Source: Kingdonia uniflora
Taxonomy: Eukaryota; Streptophyta; Magnoliopsida; Ranunculales; Circaeasteraceae
Assembly: GCA_014058105.1 (NCBI GenBank)
Contig: JACGCM010002017.1
Location: 1,674,001-1,738,000, forward strand
Reading direction: 5' to 3'
DNA length: 64,000 nucleotides
Shown: one piece after another, positions 55,600 to 64,000 of the stretch
Numbering within the stretch: the first letter of the stretch is position 1
Layout of the letters: each line of letters starts with the position of its first letter
Made by a program: the position numbers and the translations under genes
Notes under the pieces: model-generated
Database searches by the model: none
What the model was told of the DNA's origin: nothing
Seen by the model: the letters and a program-made list of their open reading frames with translations, nothing else

Positions 55600-56385
55600 T
55601 GCAACATGAACTGGTTAGAAGAAACACGAGATCGCGCCATTATGAGCTTTGAAAGATATCATTAGAGCATCCACAACAGTCAAGATAGTGAATTGGATGA
55701 ATTTCAAGGTGAATCCAATCCACCCCAAGGTAAATTCACCCCAGGGTAGTTTTGAACCCCGCGCTTGAAATGAACATCTCAGATCCTCCCATGTGTTTCA
55801 ATCTGAGCCATCAAAATCCCAGCGTACTTAAAAAACGCGCGGCAAGCTTGGTTTATATATATACGCGCAGTTCTGAAGTGCGCTTAATCTGAGCCCTTGG
55901 ATGGGAGCCACGTGTTTTAATCTTAGAGGTTAAGTGTGTACGCGTACTTCAGAACCGCACGGCGTGAATTCACACTCAATCCATACTCAGGGTGGAAAAT
56001 CTACCCAAATCCACCCTTGGATGAATTTGTGAGATGCCACGTTAGGTATTCACCTAGCTGCTGGGAGATGAATTGGATGGATAAGTGGGTGAATTTAGAA
56101 TTCACCCTACCACGTCAGGGTGCACCTGGCTGCTGTGGGTGCTCTTAAGCATTAGCAAAATTCTACAACAAAAGAGTCCGACGTAGAGAGTTCGACATCC
56201 AAGATCTCGTGCTACGAGAAGTACTAAAACATAGAAAATAACTAAATACAGAAAAACTTGCGGAGAATTGGGAAGGCCCCTTCATCGTGGTCGACGAAAG
56301 TACACTTGGTTCATACGATCTAATCACAGAAAACGGAGTCCACATCCCCAATCCCTAGAATACAAGGAGGCTAAAACTTTATCGT
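55600..56385 (+). pseudogene. Gypsy integrase C-terminal region, split by a MITE
   Basis: Before the MITE the frame reads NWLEETRDRAIMSFERYH (55606-55662). After it, once one TTA duplicate is removed, it resumes in the same frame as ALAKFYNKRVRRREF (56149-56193) and LVLREV, then LAENWEGPFIVVDE, GSYDLITENG and NTRRLKLYRR. This is the gypsy integrase tail with its R-V-R-x-R-E-F and N-W-E-G-P-[FY] marks. Stops occur at the junction codon (TAA), near 56242 and before NTRR. It is opposite in strand to the adjacent Tat-like relic and so belongs to another copy or an inverted segment. Confidence 0.88.
55665..56144. mobile_element. Harbinger-type MITE 2, TSD TTA, nested in integrase
   Basis: 480 bp with ends GAGCATCCACAACAG and CTGCTGTGGGTGCTC (two mismatches), flanked by TTA at 55662-55664 and 56145-56147. 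The interior shares with MITE 1 the AAATCCACCC/GGGTGGATTT-type arms and the CGCGCAGTTCTGAAGTGCGC palindromic words. No coding capacity. Confidence 0.94.
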
Positions 56386-56840
56386 AGATAGCGACATCTC
56401 ATAATTTCTTCTGTTTACTATTACAGTTTCTTGTATCTACTATCACAGTTGCTTCTTTCTATTTATCACAGTTTCTTATTTCTACTATTATTCACAAATT
56501 ATCTATGTATGCTGTTCTTACATTAATGAAATACTTGTGTTCGAGCAACTACAACTCTATTATACATATTCATCATCTACTCAAAATATTCACTACACCT
56601 ACTATACGTTTTCACAAATAACTTCACTTTACTATATAGATCAACATAATTATTATTCAAACAGTCAGATAGTATAGAATTCTTATTTTTTTGACCTTTG
56701 CAAAGACACACTTTCTTCACCTCTCCGTGAACTACTCGCATGCTCGTTGTTAGCCTCATCAAACCTCACTACTTCGTGTTGTCGACGCTTTTGTCGAGAA
56801 CGAGGGATCAAACTTTCAATTTCATCATCTTCATCCTCTG
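56386..56840. other. Region 3' of the gypsy integrase
   Basis: AT-rich, with repeated CTATCACAGTTTCTT-like words at 56400-56500, as in the 3' untranslated part of an LTR element. A minus-strand open frame (56577-56762) has no recognised family. Confidence 0.4.
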
Positions 56841-56841
56841 A

Positions 56842-57540
56842 TCAAGTCTTTACAGGTATGCGAGTTGCATTTTTAAAGCCTCTCCCATTTTCATTCGTCA
56901 TAAACCATTGATTTTCATCCTTTGAATTTTTCATATCAAAGTCTTTTCTGCAATTAGTAATATACTTTCTAAATTTATTCTCCACCCTCGCCAGCTTACC
57001 CCCATAGAAACTAATCACTAACTCTAGATGACGCTCTTGGGTAGTCTGCACATCCACTTGCGCTAGTGGATATAAAAATCCCCTCAACTCCTTATGCACA
57101 TTAATAAATGACGACGATTTTCCTTCAAAGCCACTTCAAAAACCCTCAACTTCCTTTCCACATTCTTTCTCAAAGATATCTCTTCTGACATTCGAGATGT
57201 AAGACGAACGTTTTGTTCGGTGCAAAGCTTCAACGTTTCTTGCGCCTTGTTTAATTCGTTATCCAAACCAGTTCGGCTTAGTCTCTGTTCTTTATTCATG
57301 TTAAAGAACAAGATCCGCATGTCCCTTCGACCCTACACAAAGCCAAGAACATCGGGTAAGGGACCTACGTCACCCTATATAATAGACACACCAGCTCGAG
57401 CCGAACATTCTTTTGCCTCTAGGTTATGACGATTGCGTCCCTCTTGAGCCAAAAACCTAGCTCGAGCTGAATCAGGTACTACACCTCTTTCTTTTAAATG
57501 CTTGACATAATCATCTTTTAACCCCAGCTCACTATCAATA
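56842..57540 (-). pseudogene. Coiled-coil ORF of unknown function, antisense to the integrase
   Basis: Minus-strand pieces in order: SELGLKDDYVKHLKERGVV, PDSARARFLAQEGRNRHNLE (57400-57530), then after two stops NKEQRLSRTGLDNELNKAQE and RLTSRMSEEISLRKNVERKL (57130-57300), then, one frame on, ELRGFLYPLAQVDVQTTQER and GGKLARVENKFRKYITNCRK (56930-57090). The heptad-like Leu/Ile spacing and many charged residues suggest a coiled coil. I do not recognise a family. It lies downstream of a gypsy integrase in opposite orientation, where some Tat-lineage elements carry an extra antisense ORF; that comparison is an inference. Confidence 0.4.
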
Positions 57541-57840
57541 ACAAAACAAACTTGCCGCTCGCATTAACCAACCTCTTCGCCTGAGTCACCATCACTAAAT
57601 TATTGGTGGTGATATGTTCCTTACAAGCATTTATATGAAACTCCTTCCCCTCCTTCACAAGACGGTACTTACGAGCTCTACGGTAAAGAATCACATCTCG
57701 GTCCCAAAGATAAGGGCTACCCAAGATGACTTGACACATATCTAAAGGAACCACCTCACATATCACTTCGTCAATAAATTTTTCAGAGGCGTATTTTCGG
57801 GGTGTGGTGATGGCTGTCTGAGTTATCCCACCACCACTAC
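57518..57840 (-). pseudogene. Gypsy protease-RT linker fragment
   Basis: The frame reads CEVVPLDMCQVILGSPYLWD, RDVILYRRARKYRLVKEGKE and NLVMVTQAKRLVNASGKFVL. This pattern (V-L-G-x-P-W/Y-L-x-D-R...Y) follows the protease in many plant gypsy polyproteins. It overlaps, in another frame, the start of the coiled-coil ORF, so two sources seem to have been joined here. Confidence 0.7.
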
Positions 57841-58059
57841 AGATTGTTCAATATAAAACCAGGCCGACTAAAAATGTAGTTCAGTAGTCTCTTTCTTGCA
57901 TATCACATGGTACATTCTTTTAATGATTCTTAATTTGACTATAATTTAGCCCATAATCGTGAAAAACTGCAAGTTTAACAAACATTTCAATTGGTTCACA
58001 TGGTATATTTTACTAAATATTGATCACCATTTTATCTAAAAAAATCTCTTCCAGACTAG
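57841..58059. other. Upstream region of the dioxygenase gene
   Basis: AT-rich promoter-like DNA; no specific operator-type site can be supported. Confidence 0.5.
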
Positions 58060-58066
58060 TATAAAT
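58060..58066 (+). promoter_or_regulatory. Candidate TATA box of the dioxygenase gene
   Basis: TATAAAT, 37-43 bp upstream of the ATG at 58103. If used, the 5' leader is very short (about 10 nt). Confidence 0.45.
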
Positions 58067-58102
58067 TCACCTAAACATTCCTAAGATGTACTACTAAGAA
58101 AT

Positions 58103-59256
58103 ATGGGGTCTGAATCCGCTCTTCGTCTTCCAATCCTGGATTTCTCTAGTCTAAACCAGCTTGAGCCAGGGACTCCTGAATGGGTGTCAAAGACAGTGCA
58201 AGTTAAAAAGGCCCTCGAAGAATATGGCTGCTTTGAAGTTGTGTATGATGAATTTCATACAGATATCCGTGAGAAGATGTTTGGGGCAATTGCAGAGATG
58301 TTTAATCTCCCTGTCGAGACCAAGAGTCTAAACCAATTGAAGGAGCCCTTTCATGGCTTTAAACGATATGAATCTATTCCTCTCTTTGAGAGCATGGGCA
58401 TCGATGATCCGCAAATATTCGAAGAGGTGAAGGCGTTCAGCAAGCTCATGTGGCCTAATGAGAATGATATATTCTGGTATGCTTTAGTATCTCTATATCT
58501 ATGATTTTGTATCAGAAACATAAATCCCCGGATACTCTTGGGTTCAATTTTGGCTATCTAATGGTTTTTCTCATTTAACTCTTGGTATAATTTTTCATCT
58601 TTAATCAGCAATACTATTCATCTCTTTGCAAAGCTACTAGCGGAGTTTGATGAAAAGTCAAGAAGAATGGTTTTGGAGAGCCTTGGGGTCGACAAGTACT
58701 CCAATAATCACATTAAATCGACCTATTATCATCTCCGGTTAATGAAGTACAAAGCGCCCAAAGTAGAGAATGTTGAGATTGGCCTTAACCCGCATACTGA
58801 TAAGGGTATCATGACGATGGTGCATGCCAATCAGATTGGTGGATTGGAGGTCCAAACCAAGGATGGGAAGTGGATCAACGTTAACATTTCACCTAACTCC
58901 TTCGTATGCTTGATCGGCGATTCTTTCGGGGTAAGTTTATCTTATAATTTTCATTTCGTTCAAATCAAAAAATTCTAGCACGTTTTTGATGATGCGGAAA
59001 TATTTTCTCCCTTCTCTAGGCATGGACGAATGGGAGACTACATATTCCAGTTCATCGAGTTATGATGACGGGACAAGAAGTGAGATATTCTCTCGCTTTG
59101 CTCTCGATTCCAAGAGGCGGCCAACTAGTTAAAGCCCCGCAGGAGCTGGTAGACGAAGATCATCACCCTTTGCTTTTCAAGCCCTTTGACTTCGAAGAAT
59201 TTATTAACTCTGAGCATACTACCCGAAGGGGTCTTAAGACATATTGTGGTGTTTGA
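58103..59256 (+). CDS. 2-oxoglutarate/Fe(II)-dependent dioxygenase, AOP-like, three exons
   Basis: These soluble enzymes use Fe(II), O2 and 2-oxoglutarate to oxidise specialised metabolites. The AOP group includes glucosinolate-modifying AOPs, but most members have unknown substrates. Exons: 58103-58476, 58609-58930, 59020-59256, with GT-AG introns (GTATGC...ATCAG; GTAAGT...TCTAG). They join without frame loss to 310 residues, a normal length. Residues about 8-110 hold the DIOX_N-type domain (LPILDFSSL, YGCFEVVYDE, PFHGF, ESMGIDDP). The 2OG-FeII domain follows with iron ligands His187 and Asp189 (NPHTDKG) and His244 (PVHRVMMTG), and Arg254-x-Ser256 (RYSLALLSIP) for 2-oxoglutarate. The end LKTYCGV is typical of AOP proteins. 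No nonsense codon or missing catalytic residue was seen. Its substrate cannot be read from the sequence. Confidence 0.93.
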
Positions 59257-59303
59257 GAGATGTATCATCAACGTAATATCTAAAGTTACTAGCACGATTG
59301 ATG

Positions 59304-59309
59304 AATAAA
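59304..59309 (+). terminator. Candidate poly(A) signal of the dioxygenase gene
   Basis: AATAAA, about 50 bp after the stop codon. No other clear signal is closer. Confidence 0.45.
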
Positions 59310-60180
59310 CATGAAATTTGTGATAACTTGCGTGGCTCGTTTAGTATCAGACATCGTATGATAGGAGTCATTTTGAGACCCTCATCTTAGTTGCAGACCC
59401 TCGCCTTAAGAAAAAACATAGTCCATATTGGCCGCTCCCATATATAGGACGATGGTATAAAAGGAAATGAACCAAAACCAAGATTATAAAGCATGCGTCC
59501 ATACGTCTAGGCTTCTTCCTAGTAGAATGAAAAGAATTCGTAACCGGACCACAAACACGTCAACCTTGATCATCCAAAATCAGAATCTCTAGTAAAAAAC
59601 TTTGAACTCTTTGAGAAGGGTTTGGGGTTATGCGAGAAATATCAAATATTCAAGAAAAACAAAATAGATAAATCATGTCCACATGAGACGATCCTGATGG
59701 GTTATTAGATATGAAAAGTTGTTAATTTTTATCACAGGACTTCGTAATAACCATTACTATACAGGAACGACCACGTCCATGTTGATGTGATAAGCTTAAC
59801 TACCGTAGGTTGGTAGGTCGATAGGGACGTGAGAACTCGAGTATGATTTTCGTTATTTAACAAGTATATTGTTTTGTGTTATATATTGTTTGTGGTTCAT
59901 GTCATATTAACTACCAGTCAATATGATTAATAAGATCGAATGATCGACCAGTTGAGCATCTTTGTGAAGCCTAGAAGTGTTCCAAGACAAACTTCATCAA
60001 AATTTTACATGCTAAATTGAATTTGAGAACAAGCGCGTCCAAGAAAGTTTATAAAACCAAAAACATCACCACTAATCATCCAAGCATGCAAAGCGCACCT
60101 GGATAATGCAGTCGATACGCCAATGACAAAACCTCTCTGCTACAGATTTCTCATCAGAATACTGCTAAATTACTGGTGAT
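59310..60180. other. Intergenic stretch after the dioxygenase gene
   Basis: AT-rich DNA with no gene motif on either strand. Confidence 0.45.
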
Positions 60181-60184
60181 AGAT

Positions 60185-60395
60185 GGACTCTACCTGAAGG
60201 CATAATGGCATATTGTGGCGTGTTAAGGGATGATATAATAGTCTCTACCCTTGGTTACCTTATAATTAGGTGAACTTTCATGTTGGAAGTTTTTACTATT
60301 GTCATTTGTCTATCTAAAATTTGAATTCTCTCTTAGCAATCATAAACAAAAATTGCACTTGGATGACTATCGTGGCTCACTGCTTGCTTAGTATC
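60185..60395 (+). pseudogene. 3'-end remnant of a second AOP-like dioxygenase copy
   Basis: 60188-60230 reads CTACCTGAAGG, a short gap, then GGCATATTGTGGCGTGTTAA, matching the last codons of the intact gene (59219-59258; translated LPEG...AYCGV against RRGLKTYCGV). The next 150 bp again resembles its 3' flank (ACTTG..TGACTATCGTGGCTC against ACTTGCGTGGCTC). The rest of the gene is not recognisable. It points to an old tandem duplication. Confidence 0.6.
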
Positions 60396-60399
60396 CTTA

Positions 60400-60500
60400 G
60401 TGACACGGACCAACTTAAACACAAGCTTGGTACATGTGGCACTCAAGGCACGTGCCTTAAGTAAACCTAATTATTCGTCTATTTCAATCGTCTTTAGAAC
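60400..60500. repeat. Copy of the dispersed repeat at 33.6 kb
   Basis: Resembles 33598-33680 with mismatches and a small gap (GGACCAACTTAAACACAAG and CTAATTATTCGTCT words). Identity unknown, possibly an LTR edge. Confidence 0.5.
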
Positions 60501-63500
60501 ACATGTAGCTCCCCGCTTTTTGTCATCTTAGTCATACTCTTTTAATTCGTTGATGCGTCGTTGTTAGTTACTATGTTGCTTCAGTTGCATATGATTAAAC
60601 CTTTATCCAAATTGTTTTGAATTTAAAACTCTTGAGGAGATGTTGTCAAACCCATCACCCCGATTAACTCCTAACTGTTGGTACCCTCCTCATTTTTCTT
60701 TGATTTGTTACTTCATCTCCTCCTTAGAATCAGCCGTTCGATCAAAACTCACACTCTCTCTAAAACCTTCTCCAATCTTTCTCTCTCTAGAATCTCATCG
60801 GAGAACAACATTACGCCGGTTGGATTCCGACCCTATAACCTCTTTTTTGTCATTTTAATCTCAAACCCATCTTGATTGAATCTGATTCTGTGGTATTTGA
60901 AAGCTTTTGAGGCGAGCTTCTTTGGTCACTCCTGGACTCGAGAACCTAGTGATTCTTGCTTCTCAAACTCCCTTTTGTGATAGTAGAGTTGAAGTATTGT
61001 ATGAGATGTACAAGAGCATTAGCAGTTCTGTGGTTGATGATGGGCTAATAAACAAGGTTTTGGCGATATAAAACAAGGCTTGGATTGAAGACTGAATTAT
61101 GTAATGTCGGAAGTTTTACAGATGCTTTGGCAAGGTTGATGAATGAAGTAAGATGCAGTTAATTCCTTCTCCGTCCATTTCCCCAAGGCAAGTGCACTTA
61201 TCCATGATTATTTGCATTAATTGATACAAGTAAATCATAACTATTGAGCGTGTTCTATTCGTTACTATTGAAAGCCCGCTCTAGATAAAATTTTATTCTT
61301 GGTATTTACCCTCTTGATTGTCGTTCTTATCATCGCAGCAATGATAGTATTGTAGACAACAATTTGTATGTAGTCTTATATTCTCTGGAGATTTATTTTA
61401 ACATAGATGGGCGTAGGGTCAGATTGTAGTTCTAGATAGGAATGCAAGTGCTTTACCCACTACAGGACTTTTTAAGAAATTCATGAACATTAGGCTTCTT
61501 CCTTACTAGTTATGATTACAGTACTTTCGTTGGTAATACATATATAGAATAGTTCCATCATAGATCGTAATCTAGACTTATATATTGTGCTAGAGTTAGA
61601 AGGGTTTGGGGAGCTAGTTCGTATGTTATTTTGGAAGTTGGAGGAAATTCGTTTGATTGAAAACTATGTGTTGACAGGCTAGTGTATATCATGTATATAG
61701 TTAAAGATCAAATGTGCAGTTGGATTTAGCTTATGTATTGGATCAGGTTGGTTGCATGTTGTTGAGTTCTTTAAATGGGAGTGGTTTTACATTTCGATAA
61801 GTATGCACCAAGGACAAGTTTATAAGAGTTTATCATGGTTTAGGGAGCATCATATATTCTTCATAGATTTAGTGTAGTATTACTTCACATTCTGAATAAG
61901 GTTGTTTTCTTTAGGGCTCTTTAGTCATCTTGTTCTCCTCAAATTATATACCAAGGAGTAGTAATTTAAGGCGGATCATAGTCTGGATAATATTCCTATC
62001 TAAGGTTAGTTTTATGTAGTCGTAAGAGTTAAAGGATGGTTATACAGTAGACATATTTTCTAATAGTTAATGATGAGTTGTATTGGGGATGATTATAGTA
62101 TAATGTTGATTATTTAAGGCACGGCGATAATTTAATTATCTTACTTATGGGATGGAGTGTTTGGACTAAACTTTACCTTAAGACTTTATAATTTAGTAAC
62201 TAGCTTATCGATACTTGTTTGGTTTGAGGCGATTTTCCATATATATATTGATGACATGATATGGCAAATGACATGGGTTGTGAAGCATACAAGTACCTTA
62301 TATGGTCTACGGGAGAAGTAGTTCTCTAGGTATTTTCTTGCTAGATATTACATTAGTAATAATAAGAATTCTCGAGACATCGATTATGTCCATTTTAGAC
62401 AAGGCGGCCTTGTGTTGTACATAGTACTCATTGTAAGATTTGTATTCTAAGGCGCGAGTGGAGTAAGATAGTTCTTTATCACTAGGACATTTGGGCGAGT
62501 CTTTTATTCTAGAACTTAGATGATCCCTTGGTTTGTCTTTTGTGACAACCATTTAAGATAATGGATTTTCCATGATTCAGTAGTACGCGACTTAGATTCG
62601 CTTTGACGCTTAGGGTTTCTTTTTGATATAGTCGCACTTATTGGGCATGTTACGACAGATAATATTGGATGTTGGAGCTTTACTTCATTTGATAAAGTTC
62701 CCACTTGTTATTAAAGTGAGGGTAGATAGATCATTTGGTTGTAAGAGCGGTAGGTCTTTGGATATGGTCTCAGATGCTTATTAGGCAGTGGCAGACAAAT
62801 CATTTGATTTTTATAGGATTCAAACTTCTTTCTTTCATTCATGCATAGGATAACTTAGAGTCATGTACACAGTATGGCTATGTTGTCAAGGTCCTTGGGT
62901 TCGAGTCCCTAAACAAAATATGAGGTAACTGTTTATCAGTGTTCCCGGGTTGCAAGTCCCTAAATTATTTCCCTATTACTTCTCGGCTGTATGCTACGCG
63001 AGCATCCCGTGGGTAGATCCCTAAAAGTTGAAAATAAATCAGGCTTTAGACCTGTAGGTTGAAATTCCTTGAACACCCTGATCAGGTGCATTACCCGCTA
63101 ATTCCTGGTTCACTAAAAAGGAATCCGCCAATCCCTGGCTCGCCAATAAGGGATACGCTTCTGTTGAGGATAGAAGAGTGCGAGAGTGTGGTCCCACTGA
63201 ATTAAAGTGACCCTGTGTACATCGTCTATTAGTTATCCCCCACACCTAATAATACTCTATAATTATTTATAATACCGGTTGACGCCAACGCTTAAAAATA
63301 ATATTAATAATTGAACCTCATTTCCTCAAAGTATTACATCATTTATATATTTATAGGATATTAGTTTTACTTAGACTACCTTCTTTAGGACTTGTAGCTT
63401 GGTTGATCTTCTCATATAATTCCGTTGGATTCTTCATGTCTTTTTTCTGTGTTTATTTTGGTCTATCTTGTCTTATGACCTTGGATATTTGTACTTGCTA

Positions 63501-63655
63501 GGCGTTGTTTGCTGATGCCTTGCGCATATATACTTTTTCAGGTAAATTGTTGCGGTAGCGATACTAGTAGTTGGAGCAAGTTGGACTTGCATCTTTTGGA
63601 GTTCATCGATATGGAAAATTGGCGCCTTAACATCTCTAACCTCCGTAGGAGCATT
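60501..63655. other. LTR-like, non-coding stretch
   Basis: A CT-rich, leader-like segment with AATCTCATCGGAGAAC and TTACGCCGGTTGGATTCCG (60790-60830) resembles the leader of plant gypsy elements. The rest is AT-rich with short open frames I cannot assign. 62880-63140 holds repeated GAGTCCCTAAA / CAAGTCCCTAAA / TAGATCCCTAAA words. No paired LTR or gag was identified. Confidence 0.35.
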
Positions 63656-63973
63656 TCACTCCTTAATAGCGCGAATCTTTTCCATATTCATGCGAATATG
63701 TCCCCCGCCAATAATATGCCCAAGAAACATAACTTGTTCCTGGGCAAACGAGCATTTCTCCATCTTAACATAGAGTTGGTTCTGTCGTAGAACTTGGAAT
63801 ACCAGGCGAAGATGCTTAAGGTGCTCCTCCATAGTACGGCTGTAGATAACAATATCATCCAGGTATACCACTACAAACTTGTCGATATATTTCCAGAAGA
63901 GCTCACTCATAAGAGTACAGAATGTTGCAAGAGCATTGGTCAGGCCGAATGGTATGACAAGAAATTCATACAC
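63656..63973 (-). pseudogene. Ty3/gypsy reverse transcriptase fragment
   Basis: The open frame reads MYEFLVIPFGLTNALATFCT (family: FGLTNAPATF), FVVVYLDDIVIYS with the intact YLDD active site, VFQVLRQNQLYVKMEKCSF and VMFLGHIIGGGHIRM. It is a clean RT palm/thumb piece of the chromovirus type by eye. To the left the expected R-S-F-L-G-L continuation is lost after TAG near 63656 and unrelated DNA follows. To the right it continues beyond the window end. Confidence 0.9.
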
Positions 63974-64000
63974 CCTATACCGAGTAGAACAAGTCGTCTT

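Noticed and set aside
39056..57840. Endogenous pararetrovirus or other integrated virus
   Set aside because: All reverse-transcriptase pieces come with LTRs, Met- or Arg-type primer sites, integrase, or LINE-type features; no movement or coat protein was seen.
62898..62908. tRNA B-box-like GGTTCGAGTCC, possible tRNA or SINE
   Set aside because: No matching A box, acceptor stem or anticodon arm at the right spacing; neighbouring similar words (CAAGTCCC, TAGATCCC) suggest a local repeat instead.

Overview
The window is nuclear DNA of a flowering plant, most likely a eudicot. It is AT-rich, its genes carry GT-AG introns, and it holds plant-type transposable elements and plant gene families. I could not identify the species. 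The window is gene-poor: the only gene that looks intact is a three-exon 2-oxoglutarate/Fe(II) dioxygenase of the AOP type (58.1-59.3 kb, 310 residues). Nearly everything else is decayed genes and nested mobile elements.

Layout. 0-8 kb: a decayed F-box gene (2.9-4.1 kb, minus) and a Copia RNase H scrap (4.3-4.6 kb). 8-25 kb: a row of broken host genes, all on the plus strand and mixed with elements. These are a 5'-truncated LINE (8.3-9.8 kb); a DOMON/cytochrome b561 gene whose two halves (10.4-10.8 and 16.2-16.5 kb) are separated by a complete hAT transposon (11,108-15,918, with an 8-bp target duplication); a second, minus-strand LINE (17.0-19.7 kb); three exons of a granule-bound starch synthase; and a long, shattered callose synthase 12-like pseudogene (21.5-24.6 kb). 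25-34 kb: fragments of the F-box locus, a DUF659-type hAT relic, a third LINE scrap and a Harbinger-type MITE (32,186-32,598).

34-44 kb: a tandem duplication of about 870 bp with a zinc-finger exon, a plant-mobile-domain-like pseudogene, a Harbinger-associated Myb-like pseudogene with one element end, a foldback hairpin, and a near-complete Copia element (39,056-43,996; two 227-bp LTRs, target duplication GTTTT). 44-58 kb: a second decayed F-box gene, preceded by about 17 copies of a palindrome-bearing minisatellite; a gypsy gag relic; a minus-strand Tat-like gypsy element with an Arg-type primer site; a plus-strand gypsy integrase tail carrying a nested MITE; and a coiled-coil ORF antisense to that integrase. 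58-64 kb: the dioxygenase gene, a remnant of a second dioxygenase copy, LTR-like DNA and a gypsy reverse transcriptase fragment.

How the parts relate. No operon or pathway links these genes. The story is accumulation and decay: an F-box locus copied at least four times with different deletions; MITEs whose ends match a Harbinger-like element in the same window; and transposons inside host genes and inside other transposons. All family assignments come from motifs read by eye; no database search was run.
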